From Flavobacterium daemonense (GTDB taxonomy: Bacteria > Bacteroidota > Bacteroidia > Flavobacteriales > Flavobacteriaceae): a stretch of DNA of 64,000 bases. Each line of letters begins with the position of its first letter. Within the stretch, counting starts at the first letter, position 1. Under the pieces are notes generated by a model, which saw only the letters and a list, made by a program, of their open reading frames with translations, made no database searches and was not told the origin of the DNA. The stretch lies in contig NZ_VJYD01000015.1 of NCBI RefSeq assembly GCF_007341385.1, positions 56,561 through 120,560 of the forward strand, written 5' to 3'. The translations under genes were made by a program, and so were the position numbers. This document shows positions 44,554 through 54,532 of the stretch, piece by piece.

Positions 44554-45855
44554 TCAATTGTAGACAAGTACCTCTCTGAATTTGTAAAATATTCGTTCTG
44601 CAACACTTAAGTTTTCAGTAACAATTTCGGCATTTCCTAATAGTTCCTGAGTAAATTTTAAAGTTTTATTGTAGGATGTTTTTGTTCCCCTTGGAAGGGT
44701 AATAAAAACAGTATAATTACCTTCGCTATCAGGAGATATAGAGAAATTGGTAACTTTACCAATAAGCATTCCATATTGTTGATATGGGTAGTTGTCTAAT
44801 TTGACAAATACTTTTTGTCCTATGCTTACTTTTCCGGCGTTTTGAGCAGGTATTACAAGTTTGCCAACTAAATTGAAGGTATTTGTTGGCAGAATTGTAA
44901 AAACTACATTCCCAACATTTACAAATTGGTTTGTACCCCAAAAATCCTGAAAGCTGATAACACCATTTATTGAAGATTTTAAGGTATAATTATACTCCCA
45001 ATTTCTAATAGCTTCTTTAAGTAGATCATACGATTGTTTCAAATTTTTTAATAATCTGCTGTTATCTTCTTGTTCACTGATTTTGGTGCTTATTATGGTA
45101 TGGCTAGCAGAAGAAATGGCTTCTCTAATCTGTGAAATAGAAATTGCCATTGCGCTTATGTTTTTTTGAATTTGCAGAAATTCCAATTTCTTCAATTCAT
45201 AGTCTCTTTGCGAAATAATTCCCTTTTCAAAAAGATATTTGTTTCTTTGAAAGTCGGTCTGCTGTAATTTAAACTCTTGTTCTTGTAATTTTTTTTGAAT
45301 TATTTGATTTTTTAATCTGGTTTTTAATTCTTGAAGCGATACGTTATTATCTCCCAGCTGATTTGTATATGGATCTAAATCTTTTAATAAAAAATAATCA
45401 GCATAACTTTTCTCAAAATTTATATAAGCATTATTAATATCTCCTAATGCAAGATGAGATGTTTTGTTAAAAGGAAACCTAAAATTGCTTGCCTTAAATG
45501 GAAGTGTATCAATAATATTTTTGAGTAAGTAAACATCTCTGAAATTCCCCGTATTTTTTATAATTGCCAGTTTTTGACCTTTTTGTACAGTATCTCTATT
45601 TTTAATAAAAATTTTTTCTAGCTGCCCAGAATATCTGGAGGTTACTTTTTCAGCGGGTTGTCTTGTCGTTACTAATATTTTAGCAGTTATCAAATCCGGA
45701 TATTTAATAATAAAAGACAAGCATAGTATGATGCAAACAAACATGAAAATTAGTGTAATGCCCCATCTTACAATCCAGATAGGAGGATTTGATAAAATCT
45801 CCTGAACTTCTTCAGATCTTAAATTTAAGTTATCTCTTTTTGGTTTTTCAGACAT
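44554..45855 (-). CDS. HlyD-family secretion adaptor
   Basis: The 433-residue protein has one N-terminal membrane helix (WGITLIFMFVCIILCLSFII), a lipoyl-like part (SRYSGQLEKIFIKNRDTVQKGQK), a long coiled coil (about 150-270) and a C-terminal beta domain with VGNVVFTILPTN and IGQKVFVKLDNYPY. This is the adaptor that links a peptidase-containing ABC exporter to an outer-membrane duct. It overlaps the ABC transporter gene by 8 bases. The outer-membrane partner is not in the window; the TolC gene at 17409 belongs to another system. Confidence 0.9.
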   Translation of the reverse strand: MSEKPKRDNLNLRSEEVQEILSNPPIWIVRWGITLIFMFVCIILCLSFIIKYPDLITAKILVTTRQPAEKVTSRYSGQLEKIFIKNRDTVQKGQKLAIIKNTGNFRDVYLLKNIIDTLPFKASNFRFPFNKTSHLALGDINNAYINFEKSYADYFLLKDLDPYTNQLGDNNVSLQELKTRLKNQIIQKKLQEQEFKLQQTDFQRNKYLFEKGIISQRDYELKKLEFLQIQKNISAMAISISQIREAISSASHTIISTKISEQEDNSRLLKNLKQSYDLLKEAIRNWEYNYTLKSSINGVISFQDFWGTNQFVNVGNVVFTILPTNTFNLVGKLVIPAQNAGKVSIGQKVFVKLDNYPYQQYGMLIGKVTNFSISPDSEGNYTVFITLPRGTKTSYNKTLKFTQELLGNAEIVTENLSVAERIFYKFREVLVYN

Positions 45856-48058
45856 GGTTATTGTTGCTTAATTTTTCTAATTCCAGTTGGTTTTTTACTA
45901 AATTATAGTATGCTCCTTGCTTATCTAGTAATTCATAATGAGTTCCTAATTCTTTTATAATTCCGTCATCCATAACCACAATTTGATCTGCGTTTCTAAC
46001 TGTACTTAAACGATGTGCAATAATGACGACAGTTTTATCTTTGAAAAAAACATTTAAATTTTCCATTATAATTCGTTCATTCTTAGAATCTAAAGCAGAT
46101 GTTGCTTCATCAAAAAATAATATATCAGGGTTTTTATAAACTGCTCTGGCAATGAATAACCGCTGTTTTTGTCCCGTGCTTACCCCAATTCCTTCGTTTC
46201 CTATTTTTGTATTAAAACCCAGTGGTAAGGATTGAATAAAATCATAAATATTGGCGACTTTTGCAGCTTGTATCAGGCGTTCTTGATCTATTGTATCTTC
46301 TCCTATCGCAATATTGTAAGCAATGGTATCATTAAAAATATAACCTTCCTGCATTACTACGCCGCAATTGTTTCTCCAGATTTTATGAGAAATAGCATTT
46401 AAAGGGTTTTCGCCATACAAAATCGATCCTTTTTCAGGATCATAGAATTTTAATAGAATTTTCATTAAAGTAGTTTTTCCGCTTCCGCTTGCACCTACAA
46501 TAGCAGTTATTTTGTTAGCCGGTATATTCATGGTTACACCTTTTATTGTGTTTTCCGCACTTCCTAAATAATGAAATGTAATGTCTTTTATATCAATGTT
46601 CTGACCATTCTTAATGTTATTGATTAAATGTTTTTCAAGGTCTTCTTCATCTTCTTTATCATGAATTTCACCTAAACGTTCTAAACTTATTTTTGCATCC
46701 TGTGTAGCTTGAATAAAGCCAACCAATTGCTCAATAGGACTATTTAATTGTCCGATAATATATTGAACAGAAAGCATCATCCCCAATGTAATAGATCCAT
46801 CAATTACTAAAAGGGCAGAAGTAAACGTTATAAGGATGTTTTTGGTCTGGTTAATAAATGAAGCTCCAACTCCCTGAGTTTGCTGCAAGGACAAGCTCTT
46901 CATAGATACTTTAAATAGTCGTGCTTGTACATATTCCCATTTCCATCTGTTTTGCTTTTCAGCATTATGCAATTTTATTTGCTGCATTCCATTAATAAGT
47001 TCGATAATAGTACTCTGTTCCCGACTTAATTGAGAAAATCGTTTGTAATCCAATTCTTTACGTCGTTTTAAGAAAAATAAAATCCAGAGCATATAAATAA
47101 TACTGCCAATTGCAAATATGGAAAAGATAGATAAACTATAATAAATTAGTACTGTGCCAAAAACAAATAAATTTACCATAGAAAACAGCGTATTTAATGT
47201 TGATCCTGTAAGCAAAGTTTCTATACGACTATGATCATTAATCCGTTGCATAATATCACCAGTCATTCTGGTGTCAAAGTAGGAGATAGGTAAATTCATT
47301 AATTTTATAAAAAAATCAGAAACTAATGAAATATTGATACGTGTACTTAAGTGCAATAAAATCCAGCTCCTAAAAATACCAACGCTGGTCTGTCCAAGAA
47401 ATAACATAACTTGGGCAAATAAAATGATATAAATAAAATGAATATCTTGATTTTGTATACCTATATCAACAATGCTTTGAGTTAAAAAAGGAAAAATTAG
47501 CTGCAACATACTGCCAACAATCAATCCAATAATGAGCTGTATAAGTAGATTTTTGTATTTAAATAAATACTGAAACAGGAAACGAAATGATTTTTTGTCG
47601 GTTTCTTCCCAATCGATTTGTTTAAACTTGGGCGTAATTTCTAATAATAATGCAATTCCTTCTTCAGTGTCCTCAGTAGCATTATTACCTATCCAGCCAG
47701 TGATAAAATCATTTTTTGAATAAGAAATAAGCCCATATGACGGATCAGAAACATAAACTACGTCTTTTTTTATATTATAAACTACAACAAAATGAGTTTT
47801 GTTCCAATGTGCAATAAAAGGAAAAGAAGCATCTCTAAGTGTGTCAAAATCTAATTTAACCCCTAAGGATTTAAAACCAATAGCTTCAGCAGCATCACTT
47901 AATTTCAATAAATTACTTCCCTCTCTGGTAGTTTCTGATAAATCACGAATCTCTTGCAAAGAGATAAGTTTACCATAATGTTTAGCAATAATTCGTAAAC
48001 AGGTTGGTCCACAATCTTTAGAATCAGGTTGTATATAAATGGGAAAAGCTTTTTTCAT
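45848..48058 (-). CDS. C39-peptidase-containing ABC exporter (bacteriocin type)
   Basis: The 736-residue protein has an N-terminal C39 Cys protease with all active-site parts: Gln10, Cys16 in KDCGPTCL, His89 in THFVVVY and Asp105 in VSDPS. Six membrane helices follow (about 165-440), then an ATPase with Walker A (GASGSGKTT), signature VSTGQKQR and Walker B/E (ILFFDEATSALD). Such exporters cut leaders after a double Gly while pumping the peptide out. Both kinds of precursor in the locus have GG, so it can serve both. A 109-base gap separates it from the LanB C-type gene upstream. Confidence 0.95.
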   Translation of the reverse strand: MKKAFPIYIQPDSKDCGPTCLRIIAKHYGKLISLQEIRDLSETTREGSNLLKLSDAAEAIGFKSLGVKLDFDTLRDASFPFIAHWNKTHFVVVYNIKKDVVYVSDPSYGLISYSKNDFITGWIGNNATEDTEEGIALLLEITPKFKQIDWEETDKKSFRFLFQYLFKYKNLLIQLIIGLIVGSMLQLIFPFLTQSIVDIGIQNQDIHFIYIILFAQVMLFLGQTSVGIFRSWILLHLSTRINISLVSDFFIKLMNLPISYFDTRMTGDIMQRINDHSRIETLLTGSTLNTLFSMVNLFVFGTVLIYYSLSIFSIFAIGSIIYMLWILFFLKRRKELDYKRFSQLSREQSTIIELINGMQQIKLHNAEKQNRWKWEYVQARLFKVSMKSLSLQQTQGVGASFINQTKNILITFTSALLVIDGSITLGMMLSVQYIIGQLNSPIEQLVGFIQATQDAKISLERLGEIHDKEDEEDLEKHLINNIKNGQNIDIKDITFHYLGSAENTIKGVTMNIPANKITAIVGASGSGKTTLMKILLKFYDPEKGSILYGENPLNAISHKIWRNNCGVVMQEGYIFNDTIAYNIAIGEDTIDQERLIQAAKVANIYDFIQSLPLGFNTKIGNEGIGVSTGQKQRLFIARAVYKNPDILFFDEATSALDSKNERIIMENLNVFFKDKTVVIIAHRLSTVRNADQIVVMDDGIIKELGTHYELLDKQGAYYNLVKNQLELEKLSNNNHV

Positions 48059-48167
48059 TATATAAATTACATTTAAGATTTAAAATAAAAACTGTATGAG
48101 TTTTTTAGTTTGTCAGTTTCGAACTAAAAAAGAAATTAATTATGGAGGTAATTCATAATTTTCTTTT

Positions 48168-49043
48168 TTATATCTCCTGATATTTCAATTGAGCCATTTT
48201 AGATTCATAATAATAGAGCAGTAAATGATAGCTTACAAATTCATTTTCTCGACCTCTAGTTCTATATAATCTATTGAAACTCATATGTGAAATGCTAAAT
48301 ACGAGCTCATCAATATTTTCAATATTTGATACTTGACTTATTATTTTAGCTACTGATGGTTCTATTTTTTGGTCTCTCTGGGTCACGAAAGAGATCAATT
48401 CATTATGAACTGATTTTTCTGATAAAAAATGGTTTATATCATTTTTGTTTTTCCGATATTTTAAACTTAATTGTCGTTTTAAATTAGTATCGTAATTCAT
48501 TTCACTACTAAACCCTAACACATATTTTTCCATTAGGGATTTCTTTTTTTCTAAAGGAATCTTAAATAGATTAAGCAGATTATCTAAAACATAAAGACCT
48601 GCTAACCATTGGAAATTTTTAACTGCAGTATTTTCAGTGTATCTCAATATTTTTGCAATCATTTCACTGTCATGATAAAAAATATTTTCAATATCCTCCA
48701 TGCAATTTTGGCCATATCTTTCTAATTCCCTGTTATATGTATCTGTTTGTAATTTCCAAATCAGGTTTTGTTCCAATAATGTTTTCGATAGCGAGTTTAA
48801 ATCCTGGATAATAGGAAGGATGTTTTTTTGATCACTCAGATAAACTCTAATTCGTAAATGAAATTCAGGATCAGTGTATCTTATAAAAAACCATTTGCTT
48901 ATATAATTATTTTCTTTCCAAATATTAATCATTGGCACAAAATAATCAACCAATAAACTATCTGCAGTTTTGACACCAGTATAAATTTTAAAATAGAACC
49001 ATTCATCTCCTATAATAAAATCTCTTTTACTATTTCCGTTCAT
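48168..49043 (-). CDS. Split LanB, glutamate-elimination subunit (thiopeptide-type C domain)
   Basis: With the start at 49043 (MNGNSKRDF) the product has 291 residues; an upstream ATG at 49094 lies inside the LanB N gene and would add 17 residues. It has the C-terminal domain of class I lantibiotic dehydratases: GDEWFYFKIYTG, SKWFFIRYTDPEFHLRIRVY, WKLQTDTYNRELERYG and the late SHMSFNRLYRTRGRENEFVSYHLLLYYY. This domain removes glutamate from glutamylated Ser/Thr to make dehydroamino acids. It pairs with the N-type protein encoded directly upstream; a two-protein LanB is also known from pinensin-like Bacteroidota clusters. Confidence 0.88.
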   Translation of the reverse strand: MNGNSKRDFIIGDEWFYFKIYTGVKTADSLLVDYFVPMINIWKENNYISKWFFIRYTDPEFHLRIRVYLSDQKNILPIIQDLNSLSKTLLEQNLIWKLQTDTYNRELERYGQNCMEDIENIFYHDSEMIAKILRYTENTAVKNFQWLAGLYVLDNLLNLFKIPLEKKKSLMEKYVLGFSSEMNYDTNLKRQLSLKYRKNKNDINHFLSEKSVHNELISFVTQRDQKIEPSVAKIISQVSNIENIDELVFSISHMSFNRLYRTRGRENEFVSYHLLLYYYESKMAQLKYQEI

Positions 49044-49062
49044 TATTTGATATTTAATTGTA

Positions 49063-51261
49063 TTAATTTTTGTAAAATGAAAAAATAAACTCATTTACAA
49101 AGCCTTTTTGTTTAGAATCTACGCAGATTGTATTGTCCGAGAAAATGAATTCCTCCAAAATGAAAAGGCTTTTATTTTTGATCAAGCTCAACAGCATTTT
49201 AATGCTGGAAAGATTACTTGTATTAATTAATAGTTTGTTATCTCCTTCAATAAGATATACTAGTTTGGGTATGTTATATTTTGTGACAAATTCTTTAAAT
49301 TTTGCCTCAAGCAATACATCATCATCAGTAATAACTAGTATGTTTTTTACTTTGTCAGTAGTAATTTTCCATTTTGAAGTAAACAAAATAATATTTTTGT
49401 AAATCACTCGAGGAAAAAAAGTTAAGTAGTTTGAAATCATTGTATTCCATTGAAAATGCAACGTTTTTCTTTTCTCCATTAACTGCATGTCGCATAAAAA
49501 ACGATAGATAGGAAGATTGCTGTGACTATAGTTATGAGCTGTAGTAAGTCTTGGACATATTTCTTTGTTTAATTTTTTAGATCTTAAAAAAAGACGATTG
49601 TTCTTGATGGAAATAAATATGTCATTAATTGGAATTTGTTTTTCACTTGGCTTAGTAGATCTTGACAAAAAAGGTATTTCATAATTTCTAAAAGAAGGGC
49701 GCATCAAAACATTTCCTATCCGATCTTCGGGCAAATGAACAATTTCTGCCAAAATTATATTTGGATTCAAATTATTCTCTATGGCCATTATTTTCTCTAC
49801 GAATTTATTTATTTGTGAGTCGCCATGACAAAATCTGCCAAATAAATTTCCAGCACTAGCACCGAAAAAAGAATTTAAATGAATCATGTTTTGATTTTCT
49901 ATAACTGCAATTTGTGCAATGGTAGAAAAAGTATCAGGTAAGTTTAGCCAATTACAGTCGGGTGTTTTAATTTCATCTTCTCTGATTTCAATAATCTTAG
50001 AACCCTTTTTTTCTGCTTCGACAATTTTGTCAAATAAAAGAATGTCAATTTGTGACAATTTAGGATTTGCTTCAACGCTGCCATAATTGTTGAATGTTAT
50101 ATCGTCAATCAATGGATTAGGATCTCCGCTGCCCGAATTAATTGGATAGCCTAGACCGATCTCTTTATCAAGTGCTAAGGCTAATGAAATTTCTTTTGTT
50201 TCATACCTGTCATAAAATGCTTTTTTAAAGTCGTATAAGTCTTTATTGCTGTTTGTATCTGAAATTGTATTGATCAATGCTAAACCTTCTTGTATGTTTT
50301 CGGCTATATCTTCATCTAATGTATTATGATTATGTCCTATAATCAGATCCGTTTGAAAAACATATTTTTCATTAAACGTAATATTGAATTCTTTAAGTAA
50401 ATCTAATATTTGTATATAAGCATCTATGCCGTTTGAATTACCTTTATCTAATTCTGCTAATTTTAATTTTATTGATTTTAGATTATCAGTTAAGGGGCTT
50501 TTATATTCAATCCTATTTAAAACGGATAATATATTATCAAAATTTTCTACACCTGAAACTGTCTGTTCTAATTCACTTACTAAGATTTGACTATCAATCA
50601 ATTCCATTATAAATTCTCTAGCATTATCAAATTCAATGTCATTATCAACAAGCAGATTAGAAATTTGAGATATGCTCTTACCTTCCCCACAAAATTGAAT
50701 TATTTCTTTGATATAATCTGACGATTCAACTTCAATCATTTTTTGAACCAAAACTGAGTTGTCATTGTATTTTGATTCAATAAAGCGTAATAAATCACCT
50801 AATTCAAAAAGACTATTATTTGGGAAGAAATTTAATTGTTCCTTAATTGAAGGAATTTCTTTTAAAGACTTTATCAATGCTCCCGTTAGATTCATATCAA
50901 GTCTTGTATGCCTTTTATTTAGTGAGTTTTCTCTTTTAATTTTATTTTCTTTCATGAATTGTCCAGTTGAACAGCCCGAAAACAAACCAAATGGAGTAGG
51001 CCTGGAGCTTATTCTAGACAAATACTTTAAAAGTGAATTTTGAATTTCTCCTTTTTCATCTATTTTTTTACCTGTTGACCATTTTTCAACTTCCTTGTAA
51101 AAAGCCGGAGATGCCAAGAAAATAGCTTCTTTGATTGTTGGATCTGAAAAAATATCTTTTAATTGCTCATCAGTAACTTTATCCTCTTTTGTAAGGTTTA
51201 AGAAAAAATCTATTGTTAAAAGAGGAGTGCGTAGCACGTATGTGTCAAAAATATTGTACAT
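49063..51261 (-). CDS. Split LanB, tRNA-Glu-dependent glutamylation subunit
   Basis: The 732-residue protein matches the N-terminal domain of class I lantibiotic dehydratases: it starts IFDTYVLRTPLLTIDFFLNL, has LLKYLSRISSRPTPFGLFSGCSTG (a family hallmark, about residues 83-106), and later NPNIILAEIVHLPEDRIGNVL and RLTTAHNYSHSNLPIYRFL. It should transfer glutamate from tRNA-Glu to Ser/Thr of the precursor in the cytoplasm. The usual fused enzyme has about 1000 residues; here the C-domain is a separate gene just downstream. It begins three bases after the S41 protease gene. Start chosen at the first ATG. Confidence 0.9.
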   Translation of the reverse strand: MYNIFDTYVLRTPLLTIDFFLNLTKEDKVTDEQLKDIFSDPTIKEAIFLASPAFYKEVEKWSTGKKIDEKGEIQNSLLKYLSRISSRPTPFGLFSGCSTGQFMKENKIKRENSLNKRHTRLDMNLTGALIKSLKEIPSIKEQLNFFPNNSLFELGDLLRFIESKYNDNSVLVQKMIEVESSDYIKEIIQFCGEGKSISQISNLLVDNDIEFDNAREFIMELIDSQILVSELEQTVSGVENFDNILSVLNRIEYKSPLTDNLKSIKLKLAELDKGNSNGIDAYIQILDLLKEFNITFNEKYVFQTDLIIGHNHNTLDEDIAENIQEGLALINTISDTNSNKDLYDFKKAFYDRYETKEISLALALDKEIGLGYPINSGSGDPNPLIDDITFNNYGSVEANPKLSQIDILLFDKIVEAEKKGSKIIEIREDEIKTPDCNWLNLPDTFSTIAQIAVIENQNMIHLNSFFGASAGNLFGRFCHGDSQINKFVEKIMAIENNLNPNIILAEIVHLPEDRIGNVLMRPSFRNYEIPFLSRSTKPSEKQIPINDIFISIKNNRLFLRSKKLNKEICPRLTTAHNYSHSNLPIYRFLCDMQLMEKRKTLHFQWNTMISNYLTFFPRVIYKNIILFTSKWKITTDKVKNILVITDDDVLLEAKFKEFVTKYNIPKLVYLIEGDNKLLINTSNLSSIKMLLSLIKNKSLFILEEFIFSDNTICVDSKQKGFVNEFIFSFYKN

Positions 51262-51264
51262 AGC

Positions 51265-52959
51265 TTAGTTTTCTTTGTTTTTTGTAGATTTTATTAATTC
51301 AATCCCTTTGATGATATATTGATCCTTGGTAAAATTTGATGTATTTTCGTTAACATAGTAATCTATTTTTAAACCCTTTCTTTGTACACCAGTTCCATCT
51401 GGATAGAATGCTCCCATAGAGGTAAATTGTGCTTCTGTCCCGTCTGGCATTATAAAAGTAGCAATATTCATAACAGAGCCGGCTGTTGTTTCTCCTACGG
51501 TTATGCAAGTAGGAGATGCTTGAATACCCATTCCAGTAAACTCTGCCATACTTTGTGTGGTATGATCAACTAATAGGATTATTTTTCCCTTATAATAATT
51601 TGAATTTTCACTTCCACTTTTAAAAGGATCAATCAAAGCACTAATTATTGGCTTCTCAAATTTGCCAATTGATGGCCTATTTGGCATCGCAAAAAGCACT
51701 TTAATAAATTCTTTTTTATCAGGATAAGTGTGTTTAGTAACATCATTTAGGGAAACATTTTTTGGATAATTTCTTAAGTCTATTATGATGCCATCTGTAT
51801 TAGAAAATTCTTCAAATGCTTTTTGAATTTCCTCTTTGGAAATAGTTTTTAAATTTATATAGCCAATATTATCATCAATAAGCTGCCATTTTTTCTCGAT
51901 AATAAAAAATGGTAATGAAGCATAATCTTTCACCTCATAAGTATTATAAAGATGTAAATATTTGGTAATGATAATATCTTTTCTTTTTACATTAACTTTA
52001 ATACTGTCTTCCTTACTAAAGAATAGCCATCTGGCCCATTTTTTTAAAAAAGAACCGTTTGAGCAAGAAATCATAGTTCCAACCTTTTCATTTAGAACTG
52101 TCTTAATATCAGTATCATTGATTTTAACAATCAAATCTCCTGGTTTTAAATCATCCTTTTCGCCTAATTTTTTATTGTGAATATTTGTTACAACCAGAGT
52201 GTCATTAACAAGTCTTACTCCAAATGGAGGTTTGTATGTAAATAAGGAATCATTAGCTAGCTTTGAAATATAATAAGAATGTGAATCATTAAGTGAGACA
52301 ATTAATTTCGTTTTTGCAAGTTCGAATTCGAGTTGAGAACTGCATTTTGAAAAGTCGTCAATAAAATATTCCAATTGGCTTAGCCAATTTTTATCCATCA
52401 AATACTTATTTACATAGTGATATTGGATTGCATTCCAGAAGCTTAATAATTCAAGCAGTCTATGGCTCTTATTTCTGTAATCAAATGATTTAAATCCTTT
52501 TTCATTTTTGAATATCGGGATTTTACTAAGTGATTGGTTTGATACATAGTAGTCGCTAATACTGGTATTGTCTTTTAATTGCTTTAAATATAAATATAAC
52601 TCGTTGTTAGCAGAATACATTTCTATCCAGTCATAATCAACATTCTTTTTGAAAAAATCTTCCGTGTCACTAGCAATTTTTATTTTACTGACTTTTATTG
52701 AAAGAACAAAATTTAATAAAAATTCATTGAGTTTTTCTTGAGTATCAATACCTTCAAGTTTATCCACATTTTCAACAAATGTTTGATCCCAATTGTATGT
52801 TCCTTTGCTTACTTCAGAATGATGATATTTCATTAATCCCCAAACAAGGCCAAATTGCTTGTATTTTTCTATACAGCTAATTGTTGATTTTTCTTGAGAT
52901 ATCATTTGTATAATAGAACAAAGGGACAATATAATTGCAAAACCAAATTTGGTATTCAT
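51265..52959 (-). CDS. S41-family exported serine protease
   Basis: The 564-residue protein has a signal peptide (ILSLCSIIQMISQ), a PDZ-like segment (GVRLVNDTLVVTNIHNKKLG..LKPGDLIVKINDTD) and a C-terminal S41 domain: DNIGYINLKTISKEEIQKAF, IIIDLRNYP, ILLVDHTTQSMAEFTGMG with the likely nucleophile Ser470, and TVGETTAGSVMNIATF. C-terminal processing proteases of this kind act outside the cytoplasm. It lies six bases after LanC and three before LanB, so it is part of the biosynthetic operon. Trimming the exported peptide or destroying its own product (immunity) are both possible. Confidence 0.87.
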   Translation of the reverse strand: MNTKFGFAIILSLCSIIQMISQEKSTISCIEKYKQFGLVWGLMKYHHSEVSKGTYNWDQTFVENVDKLEGIDTQEKLNEFLLNFVLSIKVSKIKIASDTEDFFKKNVDYDWIEMYSANNELYLYLKQLKDNTSISDYYVSNQSLSKIPIFKNEKGFKSFDYRNKSHRLLELLSFWNAIQYHYVNKYLMDKNWLSQLEYFIDDFSKCSSQLEFELAKTKLIVSLNDSHSYYISKLANDSLFTYKPPFGVRLVNDTLVVTNIHNKKLGEKDDLKPGDLIVKINDTDIKTVLNEKVGTMISCSNGSFLKKWARWLFFSKEDSIKVNVKRKDIIITKYLHLYNTYEVKDYASLPFFIIEKKWQLIDDNIGYINLKTISKEEIQKAFEEFSNTDGIIIDLRNYPKNVSLNDVTKHTYPDKKEFIKVLFAMPNRPSIGKFEKPIISALIDPFKSGSENSNYYKGKIILLVDHTTQSMAEFTGMGIQASPTCITVGETTAGSVMNIATFIMPDGTEAQFTSMGAFYPDGTGVQRKGLKIDYYVNENTSNFTKDQYIIKGIELIKSTKNKEN

Positions 52960-52965
52960 AGGTTT

Positions 52966-54249
52966 TTAATATTTGATCATTAGCAATTCTTCAGAAATAG
53001 GCATTTCTGAATGTAAAAACTTAAGATAACAAGCAAGTACTCCTGCAAGTCCCTCAAGTATAGAAATATTTTTTTCTGCAGAATTCTCAATTATAAATCC
53101 ATAATCGATATGTCCGTTTGGCTGATTCTTGTCTTTTTTATTAAAAGTTTCTTTTAGCCAATGATTTGCGGATTCCCAAAATACTTCGTTTTTAGTGATA
53201 TAATATATATTTAAGAATAAAACAGCTATACCACTAGTACCATGACAAAAAGCAGCATCTATAGGGTATCTTTCTTCTGAATATTTTCGGCCTGCAACAA
53301 AAAGTAATTTTTCTAATATTATTTTTTCATATGATTTTTGTTTTATTTGAATTGATGCCATTAATAGAGTATATAAAATTGCTAAATCACCATAGCACCA
53401 GCCTAATCTTGAATTTTCTGGTATCAAATTATTTTGCTCAAAAGCAGATGCTTTTATTTTTAAAGGATAAAAGCAGTAAATATCTTTTGAAATGTTTTGC
53501 GCATTATTGAGATAAAATTGTATAGAATTGTCTATTAATTCAGTAACAATAATTTTTGAATCTTCTGTTAAGATATTTTTTTTTGATAGAAGCTTGGTTA
53601 AAAAGTAAATATTCGCACCCATACCATGTGCATTTCCCATATCTAGAATAGTTGTAAAAGTGGCATATGAGTCATATTTTTTCCAATAGACATAACCTTC
53701 TTTTGTTCTGAACTTTTTGTTATCTAAAATTTTGACAATTTCACTAATTCCCACTTGGTTTTCTCTTTCAATGAAATAGAGACCAAAACCAAGCAAGCCA
53801 TGCAAAATATCCAAATTGTCACTTTTATAATATATTTTTAACTGCTCTTCCAGTATCTCATCAATCTCCTCTAAAATTGCGTCAATTTGATTATTTAATT
53901 CTTTGTCATTAGCATCAGTTAAATTGTTAGTTTTTAATTTTAGCAAAAAAACGCCATAGCCAGCCAAGCCATCACAATAAGTGGGTGTTAGCGATTCACT
54001 ATTTTCAATAATTTCAAATGTTTTGTTGATATATTCTTTTAAGATAGCGCTGTGAATATCAGTTGGATTAATTTTGTAATTTTCAACTAAAACCAAAATA
54101 ATTCCGGGTAATCCTGCAAGAAGGCCAATATGATTGGAGCTTCTGTAATCTTTGATGTTATTCCAATTCAAAAGAAACTTTGTTATATCAAAGATTTCAT
54201 TAGTGATTAATTCTGCAGTATGGCTATCAATTTTTTTCAATTTTTTCAA
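52966..54249 (-). CDS. lanC: LanC-type lanthipeptide cyclase
   Basis: The 427-residue protein has the LanC double-ring helical pattern and all zinc ligands: Cys285 in RLGWCYGD, and Cys335-His336 in AAFCHGTSG. The active-site His is probably His208 in MGNAHGMGAN, and YCDGLAGYGVFLL is another family motif. It joins Cys thiols to dehydroamino acids to give lanthionine rings. It follows the precursor gene, separated by a stem-loop, and precedes the S41 protease. Full length and intact. This, with the split LanB, makes the locus a class I lanthipeptide pathway. Confidence 0.93.
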   Translation of the reverse strand: MKKLKKIDSHTAELITNEIFDITKFLLNWNNIKDYRSSNHIGLLAGLPGIILVLVENYKINPTDIHSAILKEYINKTFEIIENSESLTPTYCDGLAGYGVFLLKLKTNNLTDANDKELNNQIDAILEEIDEILEEQLKIYYKSDNLDILHGLLGFGLYFIERENQVGISEIVKILDNKKFRTKEGYVYWKKYDSYATFTTILDMGNAHGMGANIYFLTKLLSKKNILTEDSKIIVTELIDNSIQFYLNNAQNISKDIYCFYPLKIKASAFEQNNLIPENSRLGWCYGDLAILYTLLMASIQIKQKSYEKIILEKLLFVAGRKYSEERYPIDAAFCHGTSGIAVLFLNIYYITKNEVFWESANHWLKETFNKKDKNQPNGHIDYGFIIENSAEKNISILEGLAGVLACYLKFLHSEMPISEELLMIKY

Positions 54250-54262
54250 TTTTTAATAATTT

Positions 54263-54290
54263 AAAAATGGTAGAATTTTCTACCATTTTT
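54263..54290 (-). terminator. Stem-loop between lanA and lanC, likely attenuator
   Basis: A 28-base near palindrome (AAAAATGGTAGAA / TTCTACCATTTTT) sits 24 bases after the precursor stop and has T-runs on both strands. In lantibiotic operons such a partial terminator commonly keeps structural-gene mRNA high relative to the biosynthetic genes. Confidence 0.7.
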
Positions 54291-54313
54291 GTTTGAATAA
54301 ATTTTAAGTAAGT

Positions 54314-54532
54314 TTAATAACCGCCATAACCATATGTAGTTGTTGAACAATCCGGATTCATAGTGCAAGTGATACCTGCTCCTTCTGATGCTGGGACACA
54401 AGGTTTCTGCTCACAACAAAGAATAGCAGTACATTTAGAATAGGATGTAGTAAATTCACCTCCTTTAATTGATAATTTTTGCTCATCAGTTAACTCAGAA
54501 ATTACTTTCTTTTTAAGATTTAGTTTTTTCAT
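54314..54532 (-). CDS. lanA: Class I lanthipeptide precursor (LanA)
   Basis: From the ATG at 54532 the peptide has 72 residues. The leader MKKLNLKKKVISELTDEQKL ends in SIKGG (residues 21-25), the Bacteroidota lanthipeptide leader with a double-Gly cut site. The 47-residue core starts EFTTSYSKC and has six Cys and twelve Ser/Thr, ending in CSTTTYGYGGY. A GTG at 54571 would add 13 residues ahead of the usual leader and is less likely. Directly downstream are a stem-loop and LanC, then LanB. Expected product: a dehydrated, multi-ring peptide after GG cleavage. Confidence 0.88.
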   Translation of the reverse strand: MKKLNLKKKVISELTDEQKLSIKGGEFTTSYSKCTAILCCEQKPCVPASEGAGITCTMNPDCSTTTYGYGGY

